Source of the DNA: Deltaproteobacteria bacterium
GTDB taxonomy: Bacteria; UBA10199; JACPAL01; GCA-016699445
Length of the DNA stretch: 64,000 bases
Assembly: GCA_016699445.1 (NCBI GenBank)
Contig: CP064976.1
Span: forward strand, 1,364,001-1,428,000
Reading direction: 5' to 3'
Shown: in pieces, positions 42,460 to 51,429 of the stretch
How the letters are laid out: each line of letters begins with the position of its first letter
Position numbering within the stretch: the first letter of the stretch is position 1
Notes under the pieces: generated by a model
Databases searched by the model: none
Told to the model about the DNA's origin: nothing
What the model saw: only the letters and a program-made list of their open reading frames with translations
Translations under genes and position numbers: made by a program

Positions 42460-44121
42460 ATGTATTTGCCTGAAAAAGTCAAAGACTTCCCTCATGCCCC
42501 CGGTGTGTATCTGATGAAGGATGGCGATGGTAAAGTGCTCTATGTGGGCAAAGCCATTGATCTCAGAAAACGTGTCGGAAGCTATTTAAAAGAAGAAGGC
42601 GACGGGCGTTATCATATCCAATTTCTCATGAAGCGCGTGGTGGATATTGATTATGTGATGACGGATTCTGAAAAAGAAGCTCTTCTCCTAGAAAACACGT
42701 TCATCAAGAAGTATAACCCTCGCTACAACATTCATCTTAAAGACGATAAGACTTACTTAAGTATTAAGCTCACCAAACATGATTTTCCCAGAGTCCTTGC
42801 CACACGTCAGATCAAAAAAGATGGTGGTACTTATTTTGGCCCTTATACTTCGGCTCAATCGGCGCATGAGACCGTTGAGTTTTTGGAAAAACATTTTCGT
42901 TTGAGAAATTGTAGCGATCATGAACTGGCCAATCGGGTGCGACCTTGTTTGCAGCATCAAATCCATCGATGCGATGCCCCGTGTGTGGGATTGATTCAAA
43001 AAGAGGCTTATGCAGATTTGATTCAACAGACTAAACTTTTTCTGAAAGGCCAAAACCAGGATCTTTTGAGAATTGTTAAGGACGAAATGGTTCATCATGC
43101 CGCTCATGAAGAGTACGAAAAAGCGGCTGCGGCACGTGATTTGATTCACTCTCTCGAAGAGACTTTGGAAAAACAAAAAATCGAAAAGCACACGTGGATC
43201 GATCAGGATGTGATTGCTGTGTTTCGTGAGGGTGAAGAGATGACGTGGTGTGTGATGATGATTCGTCAGGGAAAAGTTTGGGAAACGAAATTTCATCATC
43301 TCAAAGGTCTAGAGGATAATGACGACGTGATGGCGTCTTTTTTGAATCAACATTATCAAGAACGATTTTTGCCCGACGAGATTTTGGTTCCTTATGATTT
43401 TCCTCTGAAAGATTCTTTGACTCAGATTTTTTCTGAAAAAAAAGAAAAGAAGGTTTTAATTCTTATTCCTCAAAAAGGAGATAAAAAAGACTTGATCGAT
43501 TTGGCTTTTCGAAATGCCAAAGATGCTTATGAGCATCGAGCGCAAAAAGAAGTGGGAATACAGGAAACTCTCCTCAAGCTTCAGGAGGAATTAGGTCTTC
43601 AAAACTTTCCTCATCGGATGGAATGCTTTGATATTTCGACATTGAGTGGGCAGTTTAATGTGGGATCGTTGGTTTGTTTTCTGAATGGAGTTCCGGAAAA
43701 GTCAGGCTATCGAAAATTCAAAATTAAGAAGTCCTATCCTGTTGATGGAGTCTTTCAGCCGAATGATTTTTTGATGATGAAGGAGATGTTGGGGAGGCGG
43801 TTAAAGCATGTTGGTGAAGAAGATATAAAATGGCAAAAACCTGATTTGATGATTATCGATGGAGGCAAAGGTCAGCTCAATATAGTGTCGGCTGTGATGG
43901 AAGAATTGAATATTCGAGATATTGATTTGATTTCGCTCGCGAAAGAAAAAGAAAATGAAACTCAAGACAAGGTATTTTTGCCCGGAAGAAAGAACCCTAT
44001 CTTACTAGGAAAACACGCCAATAGCCTTCATCTCTTGATGAGAATCCGCGACGAAGCCCACCGTTTTGCCATCACTTATAACCGAAAATTACGTGGTAAA
44101 TCTTTCCTGAAAAATTCTTAA
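42460..44121 (+). CDS. uvrC: Excinuclease ABC subunit C lacking the C-terminal HhH domain
   Basis: UvrC makes the incisions in nucleotide excision repair. Visible: N-terminal GIY-YIG nuclease (APGVYLMKDGDGKVLYVGKA), Cys cluster region, UVR motif (HEEYEKAAAARDLIHSLEE), and the RNase H-like 5' nuclease domain with CFDISTLSGQ, MIIDGGKGQL and HRFAITYNRKLRGK. At 553 residues it stops immediately after this domain; the usual C-terminal helix-hairpin-helix pair is absent, and none is readable in the other frames downstream. Loss of the HhH tail, real or by an indel, could affect 5' incision. Confidence 0.93.
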   Translation: MYLPEKVKDFPHAPGVYLMKDGDGKVLYVGKAIDLRKRVGSYLKEEGDGRYHIQFLMKRVVDIDYVMTDSEKEALLLENTFIKKYNPRYNIHLKDDKTYLSIKLTKHDFPRVLATRQIKKDGGTYFGPYTSAQSAHETVEFLEKHFRLRNCSDHELANRVRPCLQHQIHRCDAPCVGLIQKEAYADLIQQTKLFLKGQNQDLLRIVKDEMVHHAAHEEYEKAAAARDLIHSLEETLEKQKIEKHTWIDQDVIAVFREGEEMTWCVMMIRQGKVWETKFHHLKGLEDNDDVMASFLNQHYQERFLPDEILVPYDFPLKDSLTQIFSEKKEKKVLILIPQKGDKKDLIDLAFRNAKDAYEHRAQKEVGIQETLLKLQEELGLQNFPHRMECFDISTLSGQFNVGSLVCFLNGVPEKSGYRKFKIKKSYPVDGVFQPNDFLMMKEMLGRRLKHVGEEDIKWQKPDLMIIDGGKGQLNIVSAVMEELNIRDIDLISLAKEKENETQDKVFLPGRKNPILLGKHANSLHLLMRIRDEAHRFAITYNRKLRGKSFLKNS

Positions 44122-44315
44122 AATGAGAAAAATGTGTGTCTTTTCCTACCTGCCATTGAGTGTTGCGAGTGCTGCACCTTGTTAGAAATTTGAAAATTCA
44201 GAAGCGCGTCAAAATCAGTGCCAATTATTTCAATGAGTTAAAGATTCTGGAGGTATTCAAAAGGTCTCAGTGTACAGATCTGCGTCATGGCATTTCTCTT
44301 GCTCTGTAAAGAGCT

Positions 44316-44594
44316 ATGGCCGGAAAGAAACGTCGAGATTCAGTCATTAAGAGCTTGAGTGTTCAAGCCAACCAAGACCTGCAAGACTCTTTTGCTTTGC
44401 TCAACAACATGCAGCCGATTGTGATGAGTTGTGGAGGAATTTACATTCCTCATCAACGTTTGACCGATGATGTGAAAAACTGGTCTCAAATCGTCAATAT
44501 CCCCGGTGATGGTATGCAAGCTTCTGTCTTTGGATTTTCGGGAGAACTTCCCAACCCTCTTGATATATTCTTATTTCGAGAGTCTTCTAATTAA
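44316..44594 (+). CDS. Hypothetical protein, 92 residues
   Basis: Starts MAGKKRRDSVIKSLSVQANQ with a weak AAAGAG five bases upstream. Mostly soluble, with MQPIVMSCGGIYIPHQRLTD and IPGDGMQASVFGFSGELPNP. No family, signal peptide or membrane segment recognised. It ends two bases before the convergent ilvE stop. The 194-bp gap before it (44122-44315) holds no other gene. Plausible but unproven. Confidence 0.4.
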   Translation: MAGKKRRDSVIKSLSVQANQDLQDSFALLNNMQPIVMSCGGIYIPHQRLTDDVKNWSQIVNIPGDGMQASVFGFSGELPNPLDIFLFRESSN

Positions 44595-44596
44595 AA

Positions 44597-45511
44597 TTAA
44601 ATCACATCCAGCCAAGAAGCATATTTTTCGTTCTCGCCTTTGACGATCGAGAAGAAAATTTCCTGAATTTTTTGAGTGATCGGTCCAGGTTTGCCTGTTC
44701 CGATCGTACGGTCATCCACTTCGCGCACGGGAGTGATTTCAGCCGCAGTGCCGGTTAAGAAGACTTCGTCGGCGAGATAGAGTTCGTCGCGTGTAAATTT
44801 TTGTTCTCTCACTTCAATTTTTAAATCTCCAAAAACCGTAATTAATCCCGCACGTGTGATACCATCCAGAATGGAAGCACCAGTTGGTGTCGTGCGGACG
44901 ATGCCGTTTTTGACGATGAAAATATTCTCACCGGTTGCTTCGGCCACATAACCATCCGTATCCAACAAAATCGCTTCGTCATAACCACCCTTAAGGGCTT
45001 CACGTTTGGCCATGATTGAATTCACATAGTTGGCTGCGGCTTTGGCTTTGTTTAATGTCGAACCCACATGATGACGATTGAAAGAAGAAATCTTGCAGCG
45101 GATTCCTTTTTTCAAACCTTCTTCGCCGAGATACGTGCCCCAAGGCCAGGCGGCGATCGCCACGCGGATGGGGTTGTGCACGGCATGGAGACCCATTTCA
45201 CCGTCGCCGATGAAGGCGATCGGGCGCATGTAGCCGTGCTTGAGCTTATTGACGCGCAGGACTTCGCGATGGGCTTCCATGATGTCTTCACGTTTGAAGG
45301 GAATTTCCATCATAAGAATGTGAGCGGAATCATAAAGCCGGTTGATGTGTTCTTTCAGACGAAAAATCGCCGTGCCTTTTTTACCCTCGTAAGCGCGAAT
45401 ACCTTCGAAGACAGCCATGCCATAATGAAGAGCGTGTGTGAGGATGTGGACATTGGCTTCTTCCCACTTCACCATTTTACCGTCGAGCCAGATGAATTCT
45501 GTTTTTTGCAT
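44597..45511 (-). CDS. ilvE: Branched-chain amino acid aminotransferase
   Basis: A PLP-dependent class IV aminotransferase of 304 residues. The N-terminus FIWLDGKMVKWEEANVHILT, HYGMAVFEGIRAYEG, and the PLP-lysine region STLNKAKAAANYVNS, then ATGENIFIVK, ILDGITRAGLI and FLTGTAAEITPV are diagnostic for IlvE. It makes Val, Leu, Ile and may also transaminate the keto acid of methionine salvage, which fits its position eight bases after mtnA. It is the last gene of the gatCAB-lysE-mtnA-ilvE operon. Confidence 0.94.
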   Translation of the reverse strand: MQKTEFIWLDGKMVKWEEANVHILTHALHYGMAVFEGIRAYEGKKGTAIFRLKEHINRLYDSAHILMMEIPFKREDIMEAHREVLRVNKLKHGYMRPIAFIGDGEMGLHAVHNPIRVAIAAWPWGTYLGEEGLKKGIRCKISSFNRHHVGSTLNKAKAAANYVNSIMAKREALKGGYDEAILLDTDGYVAEATGENIFIVKNGIVRTTPTGASILDGITRAGLITVFGDLKIEVREQKFTRDELYLADEVFLTGTAAEITPVREVDDRTIGTGKPGPITQKIQEIFFSIVKGENEKYASWLDVI

Positions 45512-45519
45512 AAATTCCT

Positions 45520-46554
45520 TTAAAAAAGTTTCTTAATCGTTTCCAAATACGGCGCTTTGATGATTCCCTTTTCCGTAATGATCGCGGTAACAAGGCTGTT
45601 GGGCGTGACATCAAAGGCTGGATTTCTCACGTGGATACCGTCGGGTGCGACGCGCTGTCTATAGAAATTTGTCACTTCCTCGGCGCTTCTTTCCTCGATG
45701 GGAATCTGGTCTCCCGTAGGACATCGGATGTCGATGGTCGAGAGGGGAGCTGCCACATAAAAGGGGATGTCGTGTTCTTTCGCCAAAATCGCGACGCCGT
45801 AGGTTCCGATCTTATTGGCCACGTCGCCGTTGGCTGCGATGCGGTCGGCGCCCACGATGACGGCCTTGATTTTCTTCTGACGCATAATGCTGGCTGCCAT
45901 GTTGTCGGTGATGAGGGTCGTGTGGATATTGTTTTTCATCAGTTCCCAAGCGGTGAGACGGGCGCCTTGAAGGAAGGGCCGTGTTTCATCGGCGTAGACT
46001 TCGATAGTTTTTCCGGCAGCTTTTGCCGAATAGATGACACCAAGAGCCGTTCCCCAACCGGCCGTCGCTAACGCACCGGCATTGCAATGGGTCAGAACCG
46101 TATCTCCGGAATTGAGAAGAGTCTGGCCGAAATCCCCCATCTGCCGATTGATCGCGATATCCTCTTCCATGATGGTGATGGCTTCTTTTTTGAGCTCTTG
46201 TTTGATCTCAGAAATAGAAAGATTTTTAAGAGTCGCAAGTTTGTGTTTCATCCGCTCCACACCCCAGCGCAAATTAACAGCTGTAGGTCGTGTGGCCAAA
46301 AGGACTTCGCAGACATGGTTTAGCTTTTGTTCGAAGGTTGCAAAATCTTTGGAATCAATTCCCAAAGCTCCTTGAGCTACACCCATGGCTGCAGCGACGC
46401 CGATGGCAGGAGCACCGCGGATGACCATAGTCTTGATGGCATCAGCGACTTGTTTATAGTCTTCGCATTCGACATAAACTTCTTCGATGGGAAGCACGCG
46501 TTGGTCGATCATGACGACTTTATCATCACGCCATTCGATGGTTTTAACGTTCAT
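45520..46554 (-). CDS. mtnA: Methylthioribose-1-phosphate isomerase
   Basis: MtnA converts 5-methylthioribose 1-phosphate to methylthioribulose 1-phosphate in methionine salvage. The 344 residues show the eIF2B-like family signatures MVIRGAPAIGVAAAMGVAQG, LTHCNAGALATAGWGTALG with the catalytic Cys, DETRPFLQGARLTAWEL, and GADRIAANGDVANKIGTYG with the catalytic Asp. No other mtn gene is nearby. It lies between lysE (seven-base gap) and ilvE (eight-base gap) in one operon. Confidence 0.94.
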   Translation of the reverse strand: MNVKTIEWRDDKVVMIDQRVLPIEEVYVECEDYKQVADAIKTMVIRGAPAIGVAAAMGVAQGALGIDSKDFATFEQKLNHVCEVLLATRPTAVNLRWGVERMKHKLATLKNLSISEIKQELKKEAITIMEEDIAINRQMGDFGQTLLNSGDTVLTHCNAGALATAGWGTALGVIYSAKAAGKTIEVYADETRPFLQGARLTAWELMKNNIHTTLITDNMAASIMRQKKIKAVIVGADRIAANGDVANKIGTYGVAILAKEHDIPFYVAAPLSTIDIRCPTGDQIPIEERSAEEVTNFYRQRVAPDGIHVRNPAFDVTPNSLVTAIITEKGIIKAPYLETIKKLF

Positions 46555-46561
46555 ACAGACC

Positions 46562-47218
46562 TCATTTAAGTAAATGTTGGAGTCGCTCTATAAACGAACT
46601 AAATCGGGGCACAAATGAAAAAACAGCCAAGGTGACCAAGACGGCCCCAATGACTTGTTGAATGCGTTGTTCCACAGTCACCGACATTTTATTTTTAAGG
46701 GGGCTGGCTAAAATCACCAAAAGGACCCACCACAAGAGACTTCCTGTAAAGACTCCTAATGAAATTTCAAAATATTGAATTCTCCGAACATCCACCGGGA
46801 TAAGATCGGCTCCGGCAAACAGAGCTCCAAAGGCAATGATCGTCATGGGATTCATGAGCGTGAGAAGAAAAGTCGATAAGAGATCCCAGAGATATTGATT
46901 GGCAAAATTGGCTGTTAATACTTCTTCAGCTTTTTCTTCCCTCTTTTTTTTGAGAATAAAAACAATTCCCACGATACTTAAAACAGGAGCTCCGAGAGGT
47001 CGGATGAAGAGTTTTGCATTCCCGTAATTTTCAATCAAAGCCACAAGTCCAATGGCAGCCAAAAATCCAAATACACCATCCGCCAATGCCGCACCCAGTC
47101 CACTGACAAATCCCCGAACATGACCCATCGTAATACTTCTCTGAATAATGAGAAGCCCCACCGGTCCAACCGGAATCGCCACCATCCAACCTAAAAAACA
47201 TGCTTTTTGGAACAACAT
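46562..47218 (-). CDS. LysE/RhtB family exporter
   Basis: A 218-residue inner-membrane protein with about six helices, of the LysE/RhtB translocator family. The N-terminal motif GWMVAIPVGPVGLLIIQRSI, with GFVSGLGAALADGVFGFLAA, is the conserved family block, and NPMTIIAFGALFAG is the second-half equivalent. It exports amino acids or related metabolites; substrate unknown. It starts four bases after the gatB stop and is seven bases before mtnA, so it is inside the gat operon. Confidence 0.87.
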   Translation of the reverse strand: MLFQKACFLGWMVAIPVGPVGLLIIQRSITMGHVRGFVSGLGAALADGVFGFLAAIGLVALIENYGNAKLFIRPLGAPVLSIVGIVFILKKKREEKAEEVLTANFANQYLWDLLSTFLLTLMNPMTIIAFGALFAGADLIPVDVRRIQYFEISLGVFTGSLLWWVLLVILASPLKNKMSVTVEQRIQQVIGAVLVTLAVFSFVPRFSSFIERLQHLLK

Positions 47219-47222
47219 AGTT

Positions 47223-48713
47223 TTACGCGCTCAGTTTCTTCTTCACCAATTCGTTCAACTTCCCAGGATTGGCTCGGCCCTGCATGGCCTTCATGACTTG
47301 GCCGACGAAGAAGCCTAGGAGCTTGTCATTGCCGGCTTTGAAGCGTTCGACTTCTTTGGGACTATTCGCGATGATCTTGTCGATTTCAGCTTCGAGAGCT
47401 CTGTCATCAGAAACTTGTGCCAGACCTTCTTTTTCAATGATCTCTTTGGGAGAGAGACCGGTTTCAAAAATTTTGGCTAAGACAGTTTTAGAAGCAGAAC
47501 CACTGATTGTCCCGTCATCGACAAGTTTGAGAGTTTCAGAGACATGATGAGGTTTTAACAAAGTACTTTCAATCATCGTCTCATCTGCTTTGATCAAGCG
47601 CATGTATTCGTTAATAATCCATGCCGCGACTTTTTTAGGCTGTTTGTAGTCTTTCAAACACGCTTCAAAAAAGTCAGCGAGCTTCTTTAAGCTAGTGAGA
47701 ATATCAGCATCATAAGGGGTTAATTGATAATCCGAAATAAAGCGCGCTTTTTTAGTATCTGGAAGCTCGGGCAGGCTTTTTTTGATTTCTTCTATCCATG
47801 ATTCTTCAATCAAGAGAGGCAATAAATCAGGATCTGGAAAATAACGATAATCATGAGCATCTTCTTTACTGCGCATGGAATAAGTCTTTTCTTGGTCAGG
47901 ATCCCATAGACGCGTTTCCTGAACAATACGACCGCCTTCTTCCAAGACTTCGATTTGGCGAGTCGCTTCGTAATGAATGGCTTTTTCAATATGCTTAAAT
48001 GAATTTAAATTTTTAGTTTCCGTGCGGGTTCCAAAATCCTTTGATCCCACCAAACGCACCGAGACATTGGCGTCACAGCGCAATGAGCCTTCTTCCATAT
48101 TTCCATCGCAGACACCCAGATAGATCAATGTTTGGCGGAGTTTTTTTAGATAGGCGACGGCATCTTGAGGGGATCTCATTTCAGGTTCGGAAACAATTTC
48201 CAAAAGAGGAACGCCGGCACGATTGAGATCTACCCACGTAGAGTCTGACGATCGGTGCTCTGGGTGTTCATGTAAAAGTTTTCCGGCATCTTCTTCGATG
48301 TGAATACGTGTGATCCCAAAAGTTTTGGTTTCTTTTCCAGAATTTTGAGAACCTTCTTCTTCGACATCAACAGTCAGTTTCCCATGTTGGCAAATAGGGA
48401 GTTCGTATTGGGAAATTTGATAACCTTTCGGCAAATCAGGATAAAAATAATTTTTTCGTGCAAACACGCTTTTGCGAGCGATTGTGGATTGAGTCGCAAA
48501 TCCCGCCTTCACCGCAAACTCAGCTACCTTTTTATTCAAGACCGGCAAAACTCCTGGAAGGGCTAAGCAAACAGGACATGTGTTTTGATTGGGTGATTTG
48601 CCAAAAGTGGTTGAGCACGAGCAGAATAGTTTACTCTGAGTGAGCATTTGCGCATGGACTTCCAAACCAATGACAACTTCGTAAGTTCCTTTTTTACCTT
48701 CGAGTGTATACAT
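47223..48713 (-). CDS. gatB: Asp/Glu-tRNA amidotransferase subunit B
   Basis: GatB of the GatCAB complex, which recognises mischarged Glu-tRNA(Gln) or Asp-tRNA(Asn), activates the acid with ATP and accepts ammonia from GatA. Signatures: VIGLEVHAQMLTQSKLFCSC, RKNYFYPDLPKGYQISQYE, LNRAGVPLLEIVSEP, MEEGSLRCDANVSVR, and a C-terminal YqeY-like tail (GFFVGQVMKAMQGRANPGKL). Start ATG 48713 overlaps the gatA stop by one base with GAGG before it, preferable to the upstream in-frame 48740. 496 residues. Confidence 0.96.
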   Translation of the reverse strand: MYTLEGKKGTYEVVIGLEVHAQMLTQSKLFCSCSTTFGKSPNQNTCPVCLALPGVLPVLNKKVAEFAVKAGFATQSTIARKSVFARKNYFYPDLPKGYQISQYELPICQHGKLTVDVEEEGSQNSGKETKTFGITRIHIEEDAGKLLHEHPEHRSSDSTWVDLNRAGVPLLEIVSEPEMRSPQDAVAYLKKLRQTLIYLGVCDGNMEEGSLRCDANVSVRLVGSKDFGTRTETKNLNSFKHIEKAIHYEATRQIEVLEEGGRIVQETRLWDPDQEKTYSMRSKEDAHDYRYFPDPDLLPLLIEESWIEEIKKSLPELPDTKKARFISDYQLTPYDADILTSLKKLADFFEACLKDYKQPKKVAAWIINEYMRLIKADETMIESTLLKPHHVSETLKLVDDGTISGSASKTVLAKIFETGLSPKEIIEKEGLAQVSDDRALEAEIDKIIANSPKEVERFKAGNDKLLGFFVGQVMKAMQGRANPGKLNELVKKKLSA

Positions 48714-50197
48714 TAAAGCCTCGCTCTCATCTGACTCCAAGACGTAGCCTGTTCATAGGCATAAGCCGCTTGCAGCATCTTCTCTTCTTGAAAATGTTTC
48801 GATACGATTTGCATCCCAATGGGCAATCCCGACTGAGTCATCCCACAGGGTAAGCTTAAGGCTGGAAGACCGGCGAGATTGATGTTGATGGTAAAAATAT
48901 CGGACAAATACATTTTGAGTGGATCCGCAGCCTTTTCGCCAATTTTCCAGGCCGGTGTTGGCGAGACAGGTGTGAGGATAACATCATTCTCCTCGAAAAC
49001 TTTTTCAAAGTCCTGTCGGATCAATGTTCTCACTTTTTGGGCTCGGATATAATAAGCGTCGTAATAACCCGCCGACAACACATAGGTGCCCAGCATGATA
49101 CGGCGTTTCACTTCCGAACCAAAACCTTCGCTGCGCGATTTTTTATAAAGGTCCACGAGACTGGCCGGATCTGATTTTCGATGGCCGTAACGAATCCCAT
49201 CATAGCGCGCGAGATTCGAAGAGGCTTCGGCTGTGGCTAAAATATAATAGGTAGGCACTCCATATTGTGTATGAGGCAGCGAGACTTCACGGCATTCAGC
49301 GCCTAATCTTTTAAGTGTTTCAATGGCTTCTTGTGTCGCTTTCGAGACCTCTGCATCCATACCTTCAACAAAGTATTCCTTAGGAATGGCAATCTTCCAG
49401 CCTTTGAGGGGTAAATCTTTGGGTAATTTTTTCAAACCTTCGACATAGTTGGGAACCGGTGTATTGATGGAAGTCGAATCTTTCGGATCATGACCCGCCA
49501 ATGCTTGAAGCATAATCGCTCCATCCATGACGTCTTTGGTTAACGGGCCTACTTGATCCAGAGACGAAGCAAAAGCAATGACTCCATAACGTGACACACG
49601 ACCATAGGTGGGTTTGATCCCAACGAGATTGGTGAGCGCTGCCGGCAAACGAATTGAGCCTCCTGTATCCGTTCCTGTAGAGGCAAAACATTCCCCTGCA
49701 GCCACAGCTGCTGCGCTTCCACCGCTGGATCCACCAGCAATGCGCTCGAGATCCCACGGATTTTTCGGTGTGCCAAAAAATGATGTCTCATTGGAAGAAC
49801 CCATCGCGAATTCGTCCATATTGAGTTTTCCTGGAATAATAGCTCCGGCATCCAGAAGTTTTTGAACCGTTGTTCCATTATAAGGAGGGATGTAGTTGTT
49901 GAGAATATTGGATCCTGCCGTGGTTTTAATCCCTTCGGTCAAAAAATTGTCTTTAATCCCGATGGGGATGCCAAACAAGGGCGCAATGAATTGCGCCCCT
50001 ACGGACGATATTTTTTCATCCGCTAGTTTCGCCTGTGCCAAAGCAGATTCTTCTGTCAGTGTAATATAAGCCTGAACTCTGGGTTCCACAGATTTGATCC
50101 GTTGAAACACAGAAGTCGTAATCTCCTGAGACGAAGCTTTCTTCGTTTTGAGCAAATCTTGCAGCTCATGAATGGTTAAATCATAAAGTTCAGTCAT
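48713..50197 (-). CDS. gatA: Asp/Glu-tRNA amidotransferase subunit A
   Basis: GatA, the amidase subunit that releases ammonia from glutamine. Ser-cis-Ser-Lys signature is complete: FGIPIGIKDNFLTEGIKTTA (Lys), GGSSGGSAAAVAAGECFAST and DTGGSIRLPAALTNLVGIKP. 494 residues. Just before the conserved GIPIGIKDN block the chain reads SSVGAQFIAPLF, where relatives have a short acidic loop; this segment is encoded by a perfect palindrome (49979-49998), suggesting an inserted repeat kept in frame. gatC lies eight bases upstream and gatB overlaps the end. Confidence 0.96.
   Translation of the reverse strand: MTELYDLTIHELQDLLKTKKASSQEITTSVFQRIKSVEPRVQAYITLTEESALAQAKLADEKISSVGAQFIAPLFGIPIGIKDNFLTEGIKTTAGSNILNNYIPPYNGTTVQKLLDAGAIIPGKLNMDEFAMGSSNETSFFGTPKNPWDLERIAGGSSGGSAAAVAAGECFASTGTDTGGSIRLPAALTNLVGIKPTYGRVSRYGVIAFASSLDQVGPLTKDVMDGAIMLQALAGHDPKDSTSINTPVPNYVEGLKKLPKDLPLKGWKIAIPKEYFVEGMDAEVSKATQEAIETLKRLGAECREVSLPHTQYGVPTYYILATAEASSNLARYDGIRYGHRKSDPASLVDLYKKSRSEGFGSEVKRRIMLGTYVLSAGYYDAYYIRAQKVRTLIRQDFEKVFEENDVILTPVSPTPAWKIGEKAADPLKMYLSDIFTININLAGLPALSLPCGMTQSGLPIGMQIVSKHFQEEKMLQAAYAYEQATSWSQMRARL
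49979..49998. repeat. Palindromic element inside gatA
   Basis: GGGCGCAAT-GA-ATTGCGCCC is a perfect 9-bp inverted repeat with a 2-base loop, GC-rich against an AT-rich gene. It encodes GAQFIAP in GatA, just outside the amidase core. Similar GGGCGCAAT palindromes occur as dispersed repeats in many genomes; here one is translated. Confidence 0.65.
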
Positions 50198-50205
50198 AGA
50201 ATATC

Positions 50206-50490
50206 CTATAATACCTTAGGTACTTTGAAGAATGGCACTTCTTGATCGGGAGCATTGCGCAAAGATTTTTCCAAAGTCTCATCCTGCACAGCGACATCTT
50301 CACGAAACGGTGTGGCCACCGAGACCGCATGGGCCGTAGGTTCGATAGAGGAAACATCGAGTTGGTTTAAGGTTTCGACATATTTCAGAATGGAGGAAAG
50401 CTGACTTCCATACTTTTCCACTTCCGCTTCCGAAAGATCCAACCGCGCCAGATCAGCGATTTTTAAAACTTGTTCTTTTGTGAGTGACAT
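50206..50490 (-). CDS. gatC: Asp/Glu-tRNA amidotransferase subunit C
   Basis: GatC, the small belt subunit that holds GatA and GatB together. The 94 residues match the family: LTKEQVLKIADLARLDLSEA, LSSILKYVETLNQLDV, then SIEPTAHAVSVATPFREDVA and NAPDQEVPFFKVPKVL. First gene of the six-gene minus-strand operon gatC-gatA-gatB-lysE-mtnA-ilvE, in which no gap exceeds eight bases. Divergent from the prepilin peptidase. Confidence 0.94.
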   Translation of the reverse strand: MSLTKEQVLKIADLARLDLSEAEVEKYGSQLSSILKYVETLNQLDVSSIEPTAHAVSVATPFREDVAVQDETLEKSLRNAPDQEVPFFKVPKVL

Positions 50491-50626
50491 CTTTAAAAAA
50501 TGACATGCACGGGAATGCTTTTCAATATTTTAATATATCCTTGAATGTTTCCTGTGATAAATTGCCAAGATTGAAAATATTTATCGCATCTACACCTTCC
50601 TCCTGGGCCTCTGTGTCGGAAGTTTT

Positions 50627-51370
50627 TTGAATGTCTGTATTTACCGCATCCCACTTGAAAAATCAGTCGTTGCGCCGCGTTCTCATTGCCCCCAATGCGA
50701 TCGGTTTTTGAAATGGTATGAAAATATTCCACTGTTCAGCTATATCATCCAAGGCGGGAAGTGTCGGCATTGCAAAAAATGGATTTCGATGCGCTATCCC
50801 TTGGTCGAGCTTTTGACGGGAGTTTTGTCTTTGATGGTGTGTCTGAAGTTTGGATGGGGGCTTTCTTATGCCCTCTATTTTCTCCTGTTCGTCGCTCCCA
50901 TGGTGGCGATTACGTTCATCGATCTCGATCATCAAATCATTCCCGATGTTTTTTCGCTGACCGGGATTTTAAGCGGCATTCTCACCGTTTTTTTTACAAT
51001 GGATGCGCCCGGGGTCTTGTGGTGGGAAAAGCTTCTTTTTTCGGGAAAGGGTATCTTATTGGGCGGCGGATCTTTGCTGGCGGTGAGCTGGATTTATGAA
51101 AAGCTAAGGAAACAGGAAGGGATCGGGGGCGGGGATATCAAGCTAGCAGCTATGTTTGGTGCTTTTTTTGGGTGGAAGGGTGTCTTGATGATATTGTTCC
51201 TAAGCTCTTTTTTGGGTTCCGTCGTCGGCGTTTTCTTGATGGTGGTTTACCGTAAAGGTCTCAAACTTGTCATTCCATTCGGGCCTTTTTTAGCGACGGC
51301 TTCCTTGATCTATCTCTTTTTTGGAAACCAGATTTTGCAATGGTATTTGAACCGTTTACTGCTGCGTTGA
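50627..51370 (+). CDS. Prepilin peptidase (type IV leader peptidase, A24)
   Basis: A polytopic aspartyl protease that cleaves and N-methylates type IV prepilins. Zinc-type Cys pairs CPQC and CRHC, GSFLNVCIYRIP, the first catalytic Asp in FIDLDHQIIPDV and the second in GIGGGDIKLAAMFGAFFGW are present. TTG 50627 is the first usual start, but the family N-terminus (IYRIYTFLLGLCVGSF) is readable upstream in the same frame to 50561, without ATG/GTG/TTG. Adding one A at 50573-50577 would link a TTG at 50571, so the true start may be hidden by an indel. Confidence 0.88.
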   Translation: MNVCIYRIPLEKSVVAPRSHCPQCDRFLKWYENIPLFSYIIQGGKCRHCKKWISMRYPLVELLTGVLSLMVCLKFGWGLSYALYFLLFVAPMVAITFIDLDHQIIPDVFSLTGILSGILTVFFTMDAPGVLWWEKLLFSGKGILLGGGSLLAVSWIYEKLRKQEGIGGGDIKLAAMFGAFFGWKGVLMILFLSSFLGSVVGVFLMVVYRKGLKLVIPFGPFLATASLIYLFFGNQILQWYLNRLLLR

Positions 51371-51429
51371 CATCTGATTGTCATTTGTTTACCCCCACAA
51401 TTCACAATTTTTTAAAAAAAGGAGACTCT

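Noticed and set aside
44204..44226. Sigma-54-like sequence TTGGCACTGATTTTGAC on the minus strand
   Set aside because: The -12 box lacks the needed GC (TTGA instead of TTGC) and it points into the 3' end of uvrC, with no gene to drive.
50493..50732. 79-codon minus-strand frame between gatC and the prepilin peptidase
   Set aside because: It is antisense to the conserved N-terminus of the prepilin peptidase (GSFLNVCIYRIP) and resembles nothing.
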